A stretch of 64,000 nt of DNA, taken from positions 33,495-97,494 of the forward strand of contig NZ_PENZ01000001.1 in assembly GCF_003144395.1 (NCBI RefSeq), written 5' to 3'. This document shows positions 45,144-53,316 of the stretch, in pieces (within the stretch, counting starts at the first letter, position 1; each line of letters begins with the position of its first letter). The DNA comes from Proteus faecis (GTDB taxonomy: Bacteria; Pseudomonadota; Gammaproteobacteria; Enterobacterales; Enterobacteriaceae). The position numbers were made by a program, and so were the translations under genes. The notes below the pieces were generated by a model that saw nothing but the letters and a program-made list of their open reading frames with translations, was not told the DNA's origin and searched no databases.

Positions 45144-46646
45144 TTAATTCCAGTTAAATTCTATTTTCTTAGTCAATCGCTTAATATTTCTGCGACTCAC
45201 AGCAAAATACCTAAACCCATCAGCATCATGCGACGTGTAATCATGAAGTGGTTTATCTTTCCAGCACCCTCGCTTGTCATCCCATTCTTTTCGGTAGCCC
45301 TCTAAGTGAACAATTCCCTCACTGCATTTGTGTTCGTCGAACACACAAAGAGGAAGGATTTCACGCACCGCCTCAATACCCTCATCAATTGAAAGCTTCG
45401 GCACTACGTCAAATCGCATTGAATAGTTTTCACCGTCGATTTCGTACCCTTCACGCGCTAACTCACGTCGAGATTTCGCATCTGAACCAAACTCACGGTT
45501 ATCGATATCATGAGGGCCATTGTGACTTGCATATGTGTAGCCTTTGTCTTTCAGCACTTTCATGTAATGCCGCAAACCTTCACCACTGTTTGAGTAGTGA
45601 TCAATAACATGGAATTCCTCACCAACCTCACGAATAAACCAGATTGACGTTGAGTCACCCACACCAATATCCCAGTACGTATGAACCGGTAGGTGCGAGT
45701 TATCAGGAAGTGTACCAATGCGTTTATTTTCGTACAGGAAGCGGAATTGTTTGGCGTAGTAAGCGCCTTCAACCGATTGTTGGAATGCCTCAGACGGTAT
45801 TGACGGGTATTCCCGCTTCATATCATCGCCAAGTGTTTTCTCTTTGGCGTAATACCATGCTTTCTGACGCTCGTTTAATTGAACGCCATGTTTACTTGAT
45901 ATCTCATTGAAGTAATCAACTAACCGCTGTGGTAATTGCTCCACAGGATCAATGGAGTATTCAGGATTCTTCCACCATGAGAAGAAAAAGAATTTCCAGT
46001 CTAGGTTAGAGAGAGCCTTGTTCTGAATTTGTGCTTTCTCAGCCGACTGGCAATAATCAAAGAAATAACCTGCTCTACCTTCAGCTGTGCTTTCAATTGT
46101 CGTGAAGCAATCACTTGATACTGCCTCAAATGCGCCAGTGACTATCTCACGAGCCTTATCTGGGTACTTAGCACATATCTTGCCGAATTCAGAGATATGC
46201 AAGTAACGAAGCGTGCCGCCGCGAAAAGAGGTACTTACATAAAGTGAACCGCCATTACTGAAAACTAGCTCACCAACAGAGTCATTCTTTGCGGGGTTAG
46301 CCCTTCGAATTACTGCAGGTAAATTGTCGTATGCGTATTTAACCTTTTCCCTAAATAATCGCTTTGCGTCATTTAAGGTATGAGCAATCAATGCGCATTT
46401 TGCTGATTCAAATAAAGCTGCGTCTAATTGAACAATACAAACTAACGTTGTGAAACCAAGCTGACGAGCCTTTAAGATGATATTGCGTGTGTGCATACCA
46501 TTAAAGTATTCAAACTGCTCAGGCGTCATTCTGAACTTTACTTTCTTACCTTTTTTATCAGTAATGAAATAGAGATTATTTAAACGCCAAAACCTATCCT
46601 TTAAATTCTTTTTTAATATTTCAAATTGCTGATTTTTTGCAGCCAT
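45144..46646 (-). CDS. Terminase large subunit
   Basis: 500 residues. The ATPase domain has a Walker A-like loop KARQLGFTT (residues 59-67) and acidic residues near HISEFGKI; the RNase H-like nuclease domain has YWDIGVGDS with its metal-binding Asp and a second acidic cluster near HDADGFRYF. It drives packaging ATP hydrolysis and cuts concatemers. The type of ends (cos or pac) cannot be told from what I see. Confidence 0.93.
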   Translation of the reverse strand: MAAKNQQFEILKKNLKDRFWRLNNLYFITDKKGKKVKFRMTPEQFEYFNGMHTRNIILKARQLGFTTLVCIVQLDAALFESAKCALIAHTLNDAKRLFREKVKYAYDNLPAVIRRANPAKNDSVGELVFSNGGSLYVSTSFRGGTLRYLHISEFGKICAKYPDKAREIVTGAFEAVSSDCFTTIESTAEGRAGYFFDYCQSAEKAQIQNKALSNLDWKFFFFSWWKNPEYSIDPVEQLPQRLVDYFNEISSKHGVQLNERQKAWYYAKEKTLGDDMKREYPSIPSEAFQQSVEGAYYAKQFRFLYENKRIGTLPDNSHLPVHTYWDIGVGDSTSIWFIREVGEEFHVIDHYSNSGEGLRHYMKVLKDKGYTYASHNGPHDIDNREFGSDAKSRRELAREGYEIDGENYSMRFDVVPKLSIDEGIEAVREILPLCVFDEHKCSEGIVHLEGYRKEWDDKRGCWKDKPLHDYTSHDADGFRYFAVSRRNIKRLTKKIEFNWN

Positions 46647-46647
46647 A

Positions 46648-47238
46648 TTATGACTCCGATGATATCTCTCTCAGCAACTCTGCCATTTGCTCATCTACTG
46701 AATGTTCAATTTTCCTCGGCGGCTCCCAGCCCTGCATATCAGCCAATTGCTTAATCGCGGCTTTAGGATCATGAAGCTTTAACTTGATGCCATCTTTACT
46801 TGCTGTGAGTTCGGATATTGCCGCTAGCGCTTTAGGATCTTGCAATGCGGAGTCTTTAAATCTCCACACAGATTGAATAACTGGATTACCGTCGTCATCC
46901 GTTCCCATCTTGTGCTCACTGAATTCAACCATTTCTGATACTGAGCTACGTCCGATAGAAGAAAGTCTCTCTAGCGCTTCCTCTCGGCTCATAATCGCAT
47001 TAGAAATAGCTACCTCATTCATTGCATCTAAGAACGATTTAACCTTAGGATTTCTTAGGATCTCACTTGCTGATGAGTATGCCGTGTCGTCAGTCTTTGC
47101 CTTGTAGCCAGCTTGCTTGTAAGCATCTATTTGATTGAGTCCTTTCAAGATGCCTAACACGAATTTCTGTTGTAACTTTGTTAGGGCATCAAAAAGAACT
47201 TTCTGCTCATCTGTGAGCGTTGGTTTATTTTGAGACAT
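46648..47238 (-). CDS. Terminase small subunit
   Basis: 196 residues, just before the large subunit on the same strand. KLQQKFVLGILKGLNQIDAYKQAGYKAK (28 residues near the start) is the DNA-binding helix-turn-helix typical of the terminase small subunit family, followed by SEILRNPKVKSFLD and a helical oligomerisation region. It recognises the packaging site. Confidence 0.9.
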   Translation of the reverse strand: MSQNKPTLTDEQKVLFDALTKLQQKFVLGILKGLNQIDAYKQAGYKAKTDDTAYSSASEILRNPKVKSFLDAMNEVAISNAIMSREEALERLSSIGRSSVSEMVEFSEHKMGTDDDGNPVIQSVWRFKDSALQDPKALAAISELTASKDGIKLKLHDPKAAIKQLADMQGWEPPRKIEHSVDEQMAELLREISSES

Positions 47239-47254
47239 ACCCTTTCCTTAATAT

Positions 47255-47440
47255 TTACTGTTCAACCACTGGAACATATTTAATATCACTAATCTCATCA
47301 GGTGATATGTATACCCATGAGCCATCGAGTGATGCGATACCGATTAACCCGTTAGTCACACGAGGCTCTTTAGTGGTCATCACGCCTTCGTAGGTTGTAC
47401 CGTCTTTCTTAGTTGCTATTACGTGATATTTTTCTGACAT
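47255..47440 (-). CDS. Small hypothetical protein (61 aa)
   Basis: MSEKYHVIATKKDGTTYEGVM and YISPDEISDIKYVPV read as a small beta-barrel-like soluble protein. GGTGG precedes the ATG. It lies between the small terminase gene and a membrane protein gene; no family recognised. Confidence 0.6.
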   Translation of the reverse strand: MSEKYHVIATKKDGTTYEGVMTTKEPRVTNGLIGIASLDGSWVYISPDEISDIKYVPVVEQ

Positions 47441-47450
47441 ATTCCACCCA

Positions 47451-47473
47451 ATAAAAAAGGCCGCTAGGGCCTA
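47451..47473 (-). terminator. Terminator after the small membrane protein gene
   Basis: AGGCC and GGCCT pair on the minus strand around CTAGC with six T after, overlapping the stop of the upstream gene. Confidence 0.75.
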
Positions 47474-47704
47474 TTCTTTCTTGCCAAATATCGACTTAAG
47501 AACCCATAGAATTACCGACAATCCAACTACAGTTCCCCAGTTGATGTTTATTGCCAAGTCTAATCCTGCTGAATCAGCAAACCAGTTCCAAATATGTAGC
47601 AAGCACCATGACAAGAAGAAACTTATTGATAGAGCTACAACCATAAATATGGCTAATATTGCAAAAGATTGACCTGTTGTTAGTCCAGTATTTTTTATTT
47701 TCAT
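47471..47704 (-). CDS. Small membrane protein (77 aa, two TM segments)
   Basis: The start at 47704 has GAGG eight bases upstream. Two hydrophobic stretches (SFAILAIFMVVALSISFFLS and VVGLSVILWVLKSIFG) and a lysine-ended tail make it an inner membrane protein. It follows the rha remnant and precedes the terminase genes. It lacks features that would identify it as a holin, and a better holin candidate lies at 50242-50547. Confidence 0.65.
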   Translation of the reverse strand: MKIKNTGLTTGQSFAILAIFMVVALSISFFLSWCLLHIWNWFADSAGLDLAININWGTVVGLSVILWVLKSIFGKKE

Positions 47705-47714
47705 AGTGATATCC

Positions 47715-48401
47715 TCATGCCGCCAATCTATGCATCTCATCGAGTAATGGTTGCTTATGGTTTTTATTAAACAACTTAGTTAATTCATCCTTTCGTTGTT
47801 CAAAGTTCCATCCCATTGAGATAAACACTGTGTTGGCTCTTTGCAATTCAGTTACGCAATGTATTTACTCTGGAGTTAGGTAATCACGAATAGGTTCTTT
47901 CTTTCCTATTTCGTTATGAACACGAAACTTAGCAGATGTCATACCAAGAACAATGCGATTAATTAAGTCTGCCTCGTTACTGAAGTGATGAGGTGAAATA
48001 GTCTTACCTTGCTCCTCTCTCGACCTCTTGACTGCATCAGTCATTGGTTTGTATTCCAATCTTGATGTGTTTCTATCTAGTTTTTTAGCAGCCAAAGCAG
48101 ACCGCATTTTAAAGAATTCAGAAACAAGCCTTTTCTTAAACGCTCTAACGACATCATTATTACGCATGTATGTAATTAACAGTGTCGCCTGATGTTCATT
48201 AAGTAACGCTACTTGTTGTTTTTGTCGTCCACCATCGGTATCAAAGGATCGCATTTCAAATGCTACCCTTCCGAATTCATTAAGGTCATCGACATAGTGA
48301 CGAACAAGCTGAATGACTGTTTTGTGTTTCTTTTTAACTCCATCAGCAATTGCAGAAGAGCTAGTTAACAAATCAAACTTTTTAATTTCCACTAAAGACA
48401 T
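47715..48401 (-). pseudogene. rha: Phage regulatory protein Rha, interrupted by an in-frame stop
   Basis: The first 178 codons encode a Rha-type N-terminal domain (SSAIADGVKKKHKTVIQLVR, NEFGRVAFEMRSFDTDGG, LLITYMRNN) and end IRDYLTPE then TAA. The same frame continues for 49 codons, IHCVTELQRANTVFISMGWN then FEQRKDELTKLFNKNHK and LLDEMHRLAA, which is the normal Rha C-terminus. One base change, CAA to TAA at the Gln after LTPE, explains it. So Rha is truncated by about 50 residues here; whether the short form works is unknown. Confidence 0.85.
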
Positions 48402-48749
48402 GGTGTATTTCCTTATAGAAAAGCGAACCTGTTCACCAGAAATAACCGCCCCACAGAAAACACCATTAACGGTTTTTCTCAGGCTCGACTTTCTGTAAGG
48501 TTCTGTGAGTGTTTTTAATTGCGCGGTGAATGCACAGAGTGAAATGCGTAGAGTTCGCAGCTTAGCGATACACAGCTAAGCCACTTCTAGTCTGTTCCTA
48601 GCAGTCAAGATATGATCACTCTCCTTAATGGATAAACGATTTATCTAACCAAACTGGTATATATACTTACTTAAGCTATACTAAGTAATCATCACTATAC
48701 TTTGATTGATATCTTGTTAGTTTGCCCACGCACCCATGCTGGGCTTTTT

Positions 48750-48821
48750 TTATTCTTTTGGAATGCTTTTATCCAACTCTTCACGGAATTTAACTGGATT
48801 ATCTGAACCTTCTACTGCCAT
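48750..48821 (-). CDS. Possible 23-residue peptide
   Basis: ATG at 48821 with GGAG seven bases before it; the peptide reads MAVEGSDNPVKFREELDKSI and ends PKE. It follows a terminator directly. There is no homology I can name; it may be a leader peptide or chance. Confidence 0.25.
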   Translation of the reverse strand: MAVEGSDNPVKFREELDKSIPKE

Positions 48822-48839
48822 GATATTTCTCCATTAAAA

Positions 48840-48862
48840 AGCCCCGCTATTACGAGGCGATT
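48840..48862 (-). terminator. Terminator, minus strand
   Basis: GCCTCG pairs with CGGGGC (one G-T pair) around TAATAG on the minus strand, then five T. It ends the transcript of the 49020-49313 gene. Confidence 0.65.
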
Positions 48863-49019
48863 GTTTTCTAAAAACTTACGTTGATTATTAACAGATTGGC
48901 TTACTTAATATTGGTAATCTATTGTTTTCACACATACTAGTGAAAGCCCTGTGGGAGCCCAAACTCACAGGGTTATTTTTATCTACTTACTTCAATTTCC
49001 CGTATTGCTTTCTTGTTGG

Positions 49020-49313
49020 CTAAAGTTTGAGTTTATCAATCTCTTCATGATCGGGACGACGATAATTCAGGATGTAACCCGGCATCTTCATAAACCTATT
49101 ATTTTTGTCTTTTGCACTCACTACTACTGAATGGCAAACAGATGACGTGTCGAATGTTTCATCATATTCATACAATAAAGCTGCCATTTTATCTTGCCAT
49201 TCAGTAGGCATTTCATGCATGAGAACTCTTGGCATGACTAGAAATGATGCATAAGACAATCCAAACCAATTCCACAATTCACTGCTATTTTTTGACTGTG
49301 TTGCCTTACTCAT
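49020..49313 (-). CDS. Hypothetical phage protein (97 aa)
   Basis: 97 residues: WNWFGLSYASFLVMPRVLMHE near the start, MAALLYEYDETFD, and a basic C-terminus with YILNYRRPDHEEI. It looks soluble. It lies between the Rz1 gene and the late non-coding region, so it should be a late gene. I do not know the family, although similar small genes next to lysis cassettes are common in phages of Proteus and Providencia. Confidence 0.7.
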   Translation of the reverse strand: MSKATQSKNSSELWNWFGLSYASFLVMPRVLMHEMPTEWQDKMAALLYEYDETFDTSSVCHSVVVSAKDKNNRFMKMPGYILNYRRPDHEEIDKLKL

Positions 49314-49327
49314 TTAAACACTCCATT

Positions 49328-49591
49328 CTAATGTAGATTTAAAGTACTTCTAGCCGACTCGATATCGCGGATAGCTTTCTTATCTGAATTACATTGCTCA
49401 ATAACCGATAAAAGGGAGATGTTTAACATTAATGATTCTCCCCATGTCATTTGTTCTGGTATGTATGGCAAAAGACAATCAGCGGTGAGATGTGCCGGTA
49501 TCGCTATATGTTCCACTGGCACGTATTCTTTCTGAATAGTCGTGCATCCTGATAAGAGCGTCATTAGGAATAGCAGTATTGGCACAATCAT
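49328..49591 (-). CDS. Rz1: Rz1-like outer-membrane spanin lipoprotein
   Basis: I use the ATG at 49591 (MIVPILLFLMTLLSGC), which gives a signal peptide ending in the lipobox LLSGC; 87 residues. It lies in a different frame over the 3' end of Rz, overlapping by 113 bases, the classic embedded Rz/Rz1 layout. With Rz it spans the periplasm and fuses the membranes in the last step of lysis. At 87 residues it is longer than lambda Rz1 (60), with a second part (CLLPYIPEQMTWGESL) and no strong proline-rich run. Confidence 0.8.
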   Translation of the reverse strand: MIVPILLFLMTLLSGCTTIQKEYVPVEHIAIPAHLTADCLLPYIPEQMTWGESLMLNISLLSVIEQCNSDKKAIRDIESARSTLNLH

Positions 49592-49856
49592 TATTGACAA
49601 GAACAGTTTTGATAACCGTTTTAACTTTTTCAGAATCCACGGCTGACCTATTCCGCTCTTCGCTATTAAGTGATGAGACATTGTTGATAATCCTGAATGT
49701 ACGGTTGGCGTTTTCTGTAATGGATTGCTGGCTAGATAACTGATTGGTTGCTGTGTTGTAATCTTTGCTCAGTTTGTCGTAATCATCTATTACCCACCAT
49801 AACCAGAATGCAGATATTGCCAGTAGACCAGCTAATACCTTAGTTAGCGTACTCAT
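49479..49856 (-). CDS. Rz: Rz-like inner-membrane spanin
   Basis: 125 residues. One N-terminal membrane segment (LAGLLAISAFWLWWVIDDYD) followed by a periplasmic helical part with heptads (LSKDYNTATNQLSSQQSITE) is the i-spanin form. Its start overlaps the endolysin stop by four bases. Together with the Rz1-like frame it completes the holin-endolysin-spanin cassette. Confidence 0.8.
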   Translation of the reverse strand: MSTLTKVLAGLLAISAFWLWWVIDDYDKLSKDYNTATNQLSSQQSITENANRTFRIINNVSSLNSEERNRSAVDSEKVKTVIKTVLVNNDCANTAIPNDALIRMHDYSERIRASGTYSDTGTSHR

Positions 49857-50245
49857 GCTGGATATGTCTTATGAGTTAATTGGAAGTGAGGGCCATCTTT
49901 AAATGTTTTCCAGTTACCGCCCCATTCGATATCGACGCCGAACTCTTTCGCCGCTTGCATCATGGCATCAGCTACTTTTTTAAAGTATGACCAATCATTC
50001 CAAGGGATCTGATTATTTACCAATGGAGCACAATCAACAGCGTGGCCAGTTAAGTGACGACTGTTCATCGTTTGGCTTTTTCCACTTGCAACTAATTGTC
50101 GTTGACGGGATTCATTGCGCTTACCTTCAATTACCATAAAATCAATATCAGTAATTTCTAATGCTCGATGTACTACTTTAACCAAATCAGGATGAACGCC
50201 ACGGAGGTTTTCTTCGCTACGTTTACTTAATCTAAACTTACTCAC
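49853..50245 (-). CDS. Endolysin, M15-type L-alanyl-D-glutamate peptidase
   Basis: 130 residues. SRHLTGHAVD (62-71) and DGPHFQL (117-123) give the zinc ligands and catalytic residues of the M15 (VanY/Ply) peptidases (H64, D71, H120), with IEWGGNW between them. It cuts the peptide stem of peptidoglycan after release through the holin. There is no signal peptide, so release depends on the holin. It overlaps the holin stop by four bases. Confidence 0.9.
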   Translation of the reverse strand: MSKFRLSKRSEENLRGVHPDLVKVVHRALEITDIDFMVIEGKRNESRQRQLVASGKSQTMNSRHLTGHAVDCAPLVNNQIPWNDWSYFKKVADAMMQAAKEFGVDIEWGGNWKTFKDGPHFQLTHKTYPA

Positions 50246-50547
50246 TTCTTACCCCCTGTAAACTTATCCCAGAAGAAATCCAATGCTAAAGAGCCAGCGG
50301 AACCACATAAGCCAGCCGTAAATAACGTGTAATAGAATGAGGCGTTAAGCTCTATTGATATAAGACCGCCCATCATCCCAGCAAAGCCAGATACGAACAT
50401 TTGCATAATTGCCCCTACCCAGCTCCACCGATAACCGTTACGTTTATTGTCAATAATGTATCTAGCCAATCCGCCGTATAGGGAGATAGCGAATATGACA
50501 CCCCATGCGGTGGCACTGAATTTGTCTTTCTCGTCCATTCGTGTCAT
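50242..50547 (-). CDS. Phage holin
   Basis: 101 residues with three or so hydrophobic segments (WGVIFAISLYGGLARYIID, WVGAIMQMFVSGFAGMMGGL, YYTLFTAGLCGSAGSLALDF) and a lysine-rich end. GGAGG lies four bases before the ATG; a second in-frame ATG four codons on (MDEKDKF) could give a shorter form as in dual-start holins. It is first in the lysis cassette, directly before the endolysin gene. Confidence 0.85.
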   Translation of the reverse strand: MTRMDEKDKFSATAWGVIFAISLYGGLARYIIDNKRNGYRWSWVGAIMQMFVSGFAGMMGGLISIELNASFYYTLFTAGLCGSAGSLALDFFWDKFTGGKK

Positions 50548-50901
50548 ACCGCCTCCTTTCTGGAGGAATTAGTTAATAGAACGCCGACTCACAGCTCTTG
50601 TGTGAATGTGAGGTGTTGTGATTGATTCTGTGGTCGGCATATACGAAAAAAGACCGCCTAAGCGATCTTCTGAATGTGAACTATCCGGTAATTCCGGATG
50701 GTTGGAATAATTGTGGAGGCATACGCTGAGAGTGTATGCGTTCAGGTTCCCCATGGCGTGTGTGCTTCTATCCTGATAAGTGCAGTAGCCCATGCGAGTT
50801 AGCCAATCATCCTTGGCATTCTCCACAATGGTTAAGGCGCCTTCTCCATGCAGTGCAAGGGTGATTTTACTCACCAAAAGACACCTTACCATTGCAGATA
50901 A
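50548..50901 (-). promoter_or_regulatory. Late leader region with terminator (PR'/tR'-like)
   Basis: Between the Q-like gene and the holin there is no well-supported gene. On the minus strand there are successive hairpins: GCATAC..GTATGC near 50719-50739, ATCCGG..CCGGAT at 50683-50699, and a terminator AAGATCGC/GCGGTCTT plus T6 at 50645-50670. This matches the lambda late promoter, leader RNA and tR' that Q overrides. A 107-111 residue frame also runs through here but has no ribosome site. Confidence 0.5.
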
Positions 50902-50924
50902 CAAAAAACCCCGCCGAAGCGAGG
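50902..50924 (-). terminator. Terminator of the PR operon after the Q-like gene
   Basis: CCTCGC TTCG GCGGGG on the minus strand followed by six T. Confidence 0.8.
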
Positions 50925-51001
50925 TCTTGAATGAGGTAAGTAAACTTAAGAGTCACGTAAAGCAACTTACCTGATTAGTATTGCTAATTTGATATTATAA
51001 G

Positions 51002-51505
51002 TCAATAGCAAAGTTCAGTTATTTTCTTAACTTTAGCTACACGTTTGCGATTATTCATTGCATTTCGCAGAGGTTCGTACAATAACCACTGTGCAGCCTT
51101 GAGTTTTGCATCAACATCATTTCTGCAAGTTCCAAGTGATGGCTTTTTAAATCTATTGCCACCCTTGGTTTGCATTTTGCGTGGTTTTGCAACTCGGTGA
51201 TAGTAAGATGCAATCGACAACTTAGATGAACCATGAGCGTAATAACTTAGTAATATTCCATAAGCCTGTGTGTCAGTGGCGATGACTGAATCTACGACCT
51301 GAGAAATCAACATTCCTTCATCGTCATTGCACATAGGTCTTGATGGGTTTTTACTTGGCTCTACTGTTTGCATGAATTTATAAATCATGTTGATCATACG
51401 AATATCGATACGACCAGAATATACCCACGCCCCCCACAGATTTAACCATCCATCAAGCCAGCGAAACTGCTCATCTGTTAATTCCTTTTCTCCGATATAG
51501 CTCAT
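51002..51505 (-). CDS. Q-like late antiterminator (DUF1133-like)
   Basis: 167 residues. LNLWGAWVYSGRIDIRMINM near the start and KLKAAQWLLYEPLRNAM at the end resemble the DUF1133 family of lambdoid phages, taken to be late-gene regulators. It is the last gene of the PR operon, before the leader region and lysis genes, exactly where Q lies in lambda. The basic patch RVAKPRKMQTKGGNRFKKP fits a nucleic-acid-binding protein. Confidence 0.75.
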   Translation of the reverse strand: MSYIGEKELTDEQFRWLDGWLNLWGAWVYSGRIDIRMINMIYKFMQTVEPSKNPSRPMCNDDEGMLISQVVDSVIATDTQAYGILLSYYAHGSSKLSIASYYHRVAKPRKMQTKGGNRFKKPSLGTCRNDVDAKLKAAQWLLYEPLRNAMNNRKRVAKVKKITELCY

Positions 51506-51720
51506 CTCGCCTCCGGTAATACTGTGTGATATCTATCGCAACCGACTGAGTACATAATCCGGTTACCACACCTCTTTGCCTGTACAGTTTCGACGACTTT
51601 CATGAATCCGTTATTTAATTGAATAACTGATAAATAGCGCTTTGTTTTATCACCAGTGCGCTCTGTTAATGCCCTAAACCTACATTCTTCAATAGCTGCG
51701 ATTAAGTCAGTGAACATCAT
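51502..51720 (-). CDS. Hypothetical nin-region protein (72 aa)
   Basis: 72 residues, MMFTDLIAAIEECRFRALTE at the start, with two Cys. It overlaps both neighbours by 4-14 bases, so it is translated within the nin-like gene string. No family recognised. Confidence 0.65.
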   Translation of the reverse strand: MMFTDLIAAIEECRFRALTERTGDKTKRYLSVIQLNNGFMKVVETVQAKRCGNRIMYSVGCDRYHTVLPEAR

Positions 51721-52072
51721 CTATCTCCCATATCGTGATATCTAATGAGCCATGAGTAACCTTTTCACCTCGACGGATCCGCATATCATCAATCTGGCTA
51801 TCATCTCCCCAAAATTTGGCATGAGTTAACGAATCGAAAACGGCTTTAGGCAAGTTATCGAGGTCTCTTTGTCGTTTATCTGGGGGATTTGCTGTGATGA
51901 CTATTTTGATGCGGGAAGTGGTTTTGACGTCTAGGTTATGTTGCTTGATGTAATCTGTTACTTGCTTTCGATAGTTAGTGCCTTTGGATGAGATATAATG
52001 GCGTCCTCTACAATGCCTCCAGTACGTATTATTGCTCGGTGGCCACGGTAATTTTAAGTGATACTCGTTCAT
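51707..52072 (-). CDS. rusA: Holliday junction resolvase RusA
   Basis: 121 residues, the family length. LPWPPSNNTYWRH at the start, RDLDNLPKAVFDSL with the metal-binding Asp residues (D70, D72), and GDDSQIDDM (D91) are the RusA signature. It cuts four-way DNA junctions made in replication and recombination. In lambdoid phages rusA sits in the nin region before Q, as here. Confidence 0.93.
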   Translation of the reverse strand: MNEYHLKLPWPPSNNTYWRHCRGRHYISSKGTNYRKQVTDYIKQHNLDVKTTSRIKIVITANPPDKRQRDLDNLPKAVFDSLTHAKFWGDDSQIDDMRIRRGEKVTHGSLDITIWEIDDVH

Positions 52073-52359
52073 ACCTTAATCTTACCCTCCTTGATGAGAA
52101 TGTCCTGAGTACGAATAACGCCTTCTAAATGACATTGCTTTGCGTATTCAGCATCGACATAATGAGTGCGTCTATCTGATTCATCATGACAAGCACTACA
52201 CGCCCAAGCACCAAAAATATCATTAGGCTTTATTCCGGTACCGCAAATGCCAGACATTCGATAATGAGCTAAGACGACAGTTTCAGAATTACCGTTACAC
52301 ACTCCAGGTATTCTAATTTGGCATTCACGGCCTCGAGCTTCTTTGCGTAAGTTCGCCAT
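52069..52359 (-). CDS. DUF1364 nuclease-like protein
   Basis: 96 residues. LRKEARGRECQIRIPGVCNG near the start, HYRMSGICGTGIKPND and ACSACHDESDRRTH match DUF1364, a lambdoid nin-region family with Cys/His pairs like an HNH-type fold. The substrate is unknown. Its start overlaps the 49-residue Cys4 gene. Confidence 0.85.
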   Translation of the reverse strand: MANLRKEARGRECQIRIPGVCNGNSETVVLAHYRMSGICGTGIKPNDIFGAWACSACHDESDRRTHYVDAEYAKQCHLEGVIRTQDILIKEGKIKV

Positions 52360-52474
52360 CTCCCTCTCCTTTGATTTTATCCATCACTTCCAAATGAGCG
52401 TATTCATCAGCGCACTGAGCACACACATAAATTTCATCATCTGTTAGCGGTCTATCGCATGACATGCATTTCAT
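52325..52474 (-). CDS. Small Cys4 zinc-ribbon-like protein (49 aa)
   Basis: ATG at 52474 overlaps the previous stop as ATGA. The protein starts MKCMSCDRPLTDDEIYVCAQ and continues CADEYAHLEVMDKIK; CxxC at residues 3-6 and 18-21 would bind one zinc ion. It overlaps the DUF1364 gene start by 35 bases in another frame, and its own end supplies that gene's ribosome site (GGAGAGGGAG). It is likely real because of the coupling and the Cys pattern. Confidence 0.7.
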   Translation of the reverse strand: MKCMSCDRPLTDDEIYVCAQCADEYAHLEVMDKIKGEGDGELTQRSSRP

Positions 52475-52704
52475 TTGATTTTCCTTGTCGCATCAAATCC
52501 AGTTAGCTCATTCAATCGTTCCGCTGTATGAACAGACCCGAGGCGAAACATTACGCCAAGATAATCAACTGCGCCCTGTTTACCAAAGACAGATAAAAAT
52601 AGGTATTTAAATGCTCTCTTAACAACACACCATCTTTTAAATGACTTCTCACCGATGATTACAAAATCAACTGAGTCATCCATTAGCTTTAGCTTTGGGT
52701 TCAT
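52471..52704 (-). CDS. Hypothetical nin-region protein (77 aa)
   Basis: 77 residues, MNPKLKLMDDSVDFVIIGEK then a basic middle (RWCVVKRAFKYLF). Overlaps ninB by four bases and the Cys4 gene by four bases, so it is part of the same translational chain. Family not recognised. Confidence 0.65.
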   Translation of the reverse strand: MNPKLKLMDDSVDFVIIGEKSFKRWCVVKRAFKYLFLSVFGKQGAVDYLGVMFRLGSVHTAERLNELTGFDATRKIK

Positions 52705-53144
52705 TCTTCCTGTTTCCTTTTCAATTTCATATACTCGCTATCTTCCGGAGTAGTTAGTATTAAACCGAACTGTGAAGCCCACGCTTCAACTCTCTGTAAG
52801 AAGTAATGCATATCCCCTTTATCTAACCTTGAAGTGTGCCTAAGTGTCTCTCGTTGCGTTTTTTCACCCGTTAATACATCGGTGTACTCAGTTACTTCAA
52901 ATCCAAGGTAAGTGGCTTTTAAACTTTCCTTCACCCACGCTTCAGTACAGAACTCACGACCAGACTTAATCAAGTAATCGCTGATTTCTTTGTACCAAAC
53001 ATGGCTTAATGAGTTTTGAGAGAGGCTTCGTTTTGGTTTGTAAGGCTTGATGGTGACGCTGAGTTTTGGGTGGGATTTAAGTAGTTCAATTACGTTGCTA
53101 TCAAATAGCTTTTTCGTTGATTCGTGTAGACAGAAGTTCTCCAT
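52701..53144 (-). CDS. ninB: NinB-like recombination protein
   Basis: The ATG at 53144 (MENFCLHESTKKLF) gives 147 residues, equal to lambda NinB, and has GAGG seven bases upstream. LSVTIKPYKPKRSLSQNSLSHVWYKEI is the NinB signature (KRSLsQN...WY.eI). NinB (Orf) binds single-stranded DNA and helps load recombination proteins in lambda Red exchange. It overlaps the Lar-like gene by 44 bases. Confidence 0.88.
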   Translation of the reverse strand: MENFCLHESTKKLFDSNVIELLKSHPKLSVTIKPYKPKRSLSQNSLSHVWYKEISDYLIKSGREFCTEAWVKESLKATYLGFEVTEYTDVLTGEKTQRETLRHTSRLDKGDMHYFLQRVEAWASQFGLILTTPEDSEYMKLKRKQEE

Positions 53145-53316
53145 AATTACCTCGTACATTCCAACACTCAACCGCTAATTCCATATTTTCAGCAATAGGA
53201 CCTCTTGCACCACAGTGATTACACTGAACAAATGAATTGTTAAATACTTGCATGATTTCCAATTTTTCTGATTCGCAGAAATGACATTTTCTATCTGCCC
53301 AATTAGTTCCCTGCAT
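53101..53316 (-). CDS. Lar-family restriction alleviation protein
   Basis: 71 residues. Two Cys pairs (CHFC at 12-15 and CNHC at 33-36) then GARGPIAENMELAVECWNVR, the pattern CxFC...CxxCGA.GP....A...WN.R of Lar proteins. Lar from Rac prophage changes host type I restriction to protect unmodified DNA. It lies in the early PR operon and so would be made soon after infection. Confidence 0.85.
   Translation of the reverse strand: MQGTNWADRKCHFCESEKLEIMQVFNNSFVQCNHCGARGPIAENMELAVECWNVRGNYGELLSTRINEKAI

Larger units (their letters stand above)
48402..49019. other. Non-coding stretch with hairpins between rha and an unknown gene
   Basis: About 620 bases. I see the hairpin GCTTAGC/GCTAAGC at about 48571-48593, a plus-strand terminator-like hairpin GCCCA...TGGGC plus T7 at 48724-48752, and a second plus-strand one, CCCTGTG/CACAGGG then TTATTTTT, at 48950-48984. 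No plus-strand gene lies upstream of these, so small RNAs or bidirectional use are possible. The tiny frame at 48750-48821 is listed separately. Confidence 0.4.

Noticed and set aside
47471..47704. Holin candidate among the terminase-side genes
   Set aside because: It is away from the endolysin gene, and a better holin lies directly upstream of the endolysin at 50242-50547.
50569..50904. Coding gene between the Q-like gene and the holin
   Set aside because: No ribosome site, non-ATG first codon, directly after a terminator and crossing another one. Kept only as a leader region.
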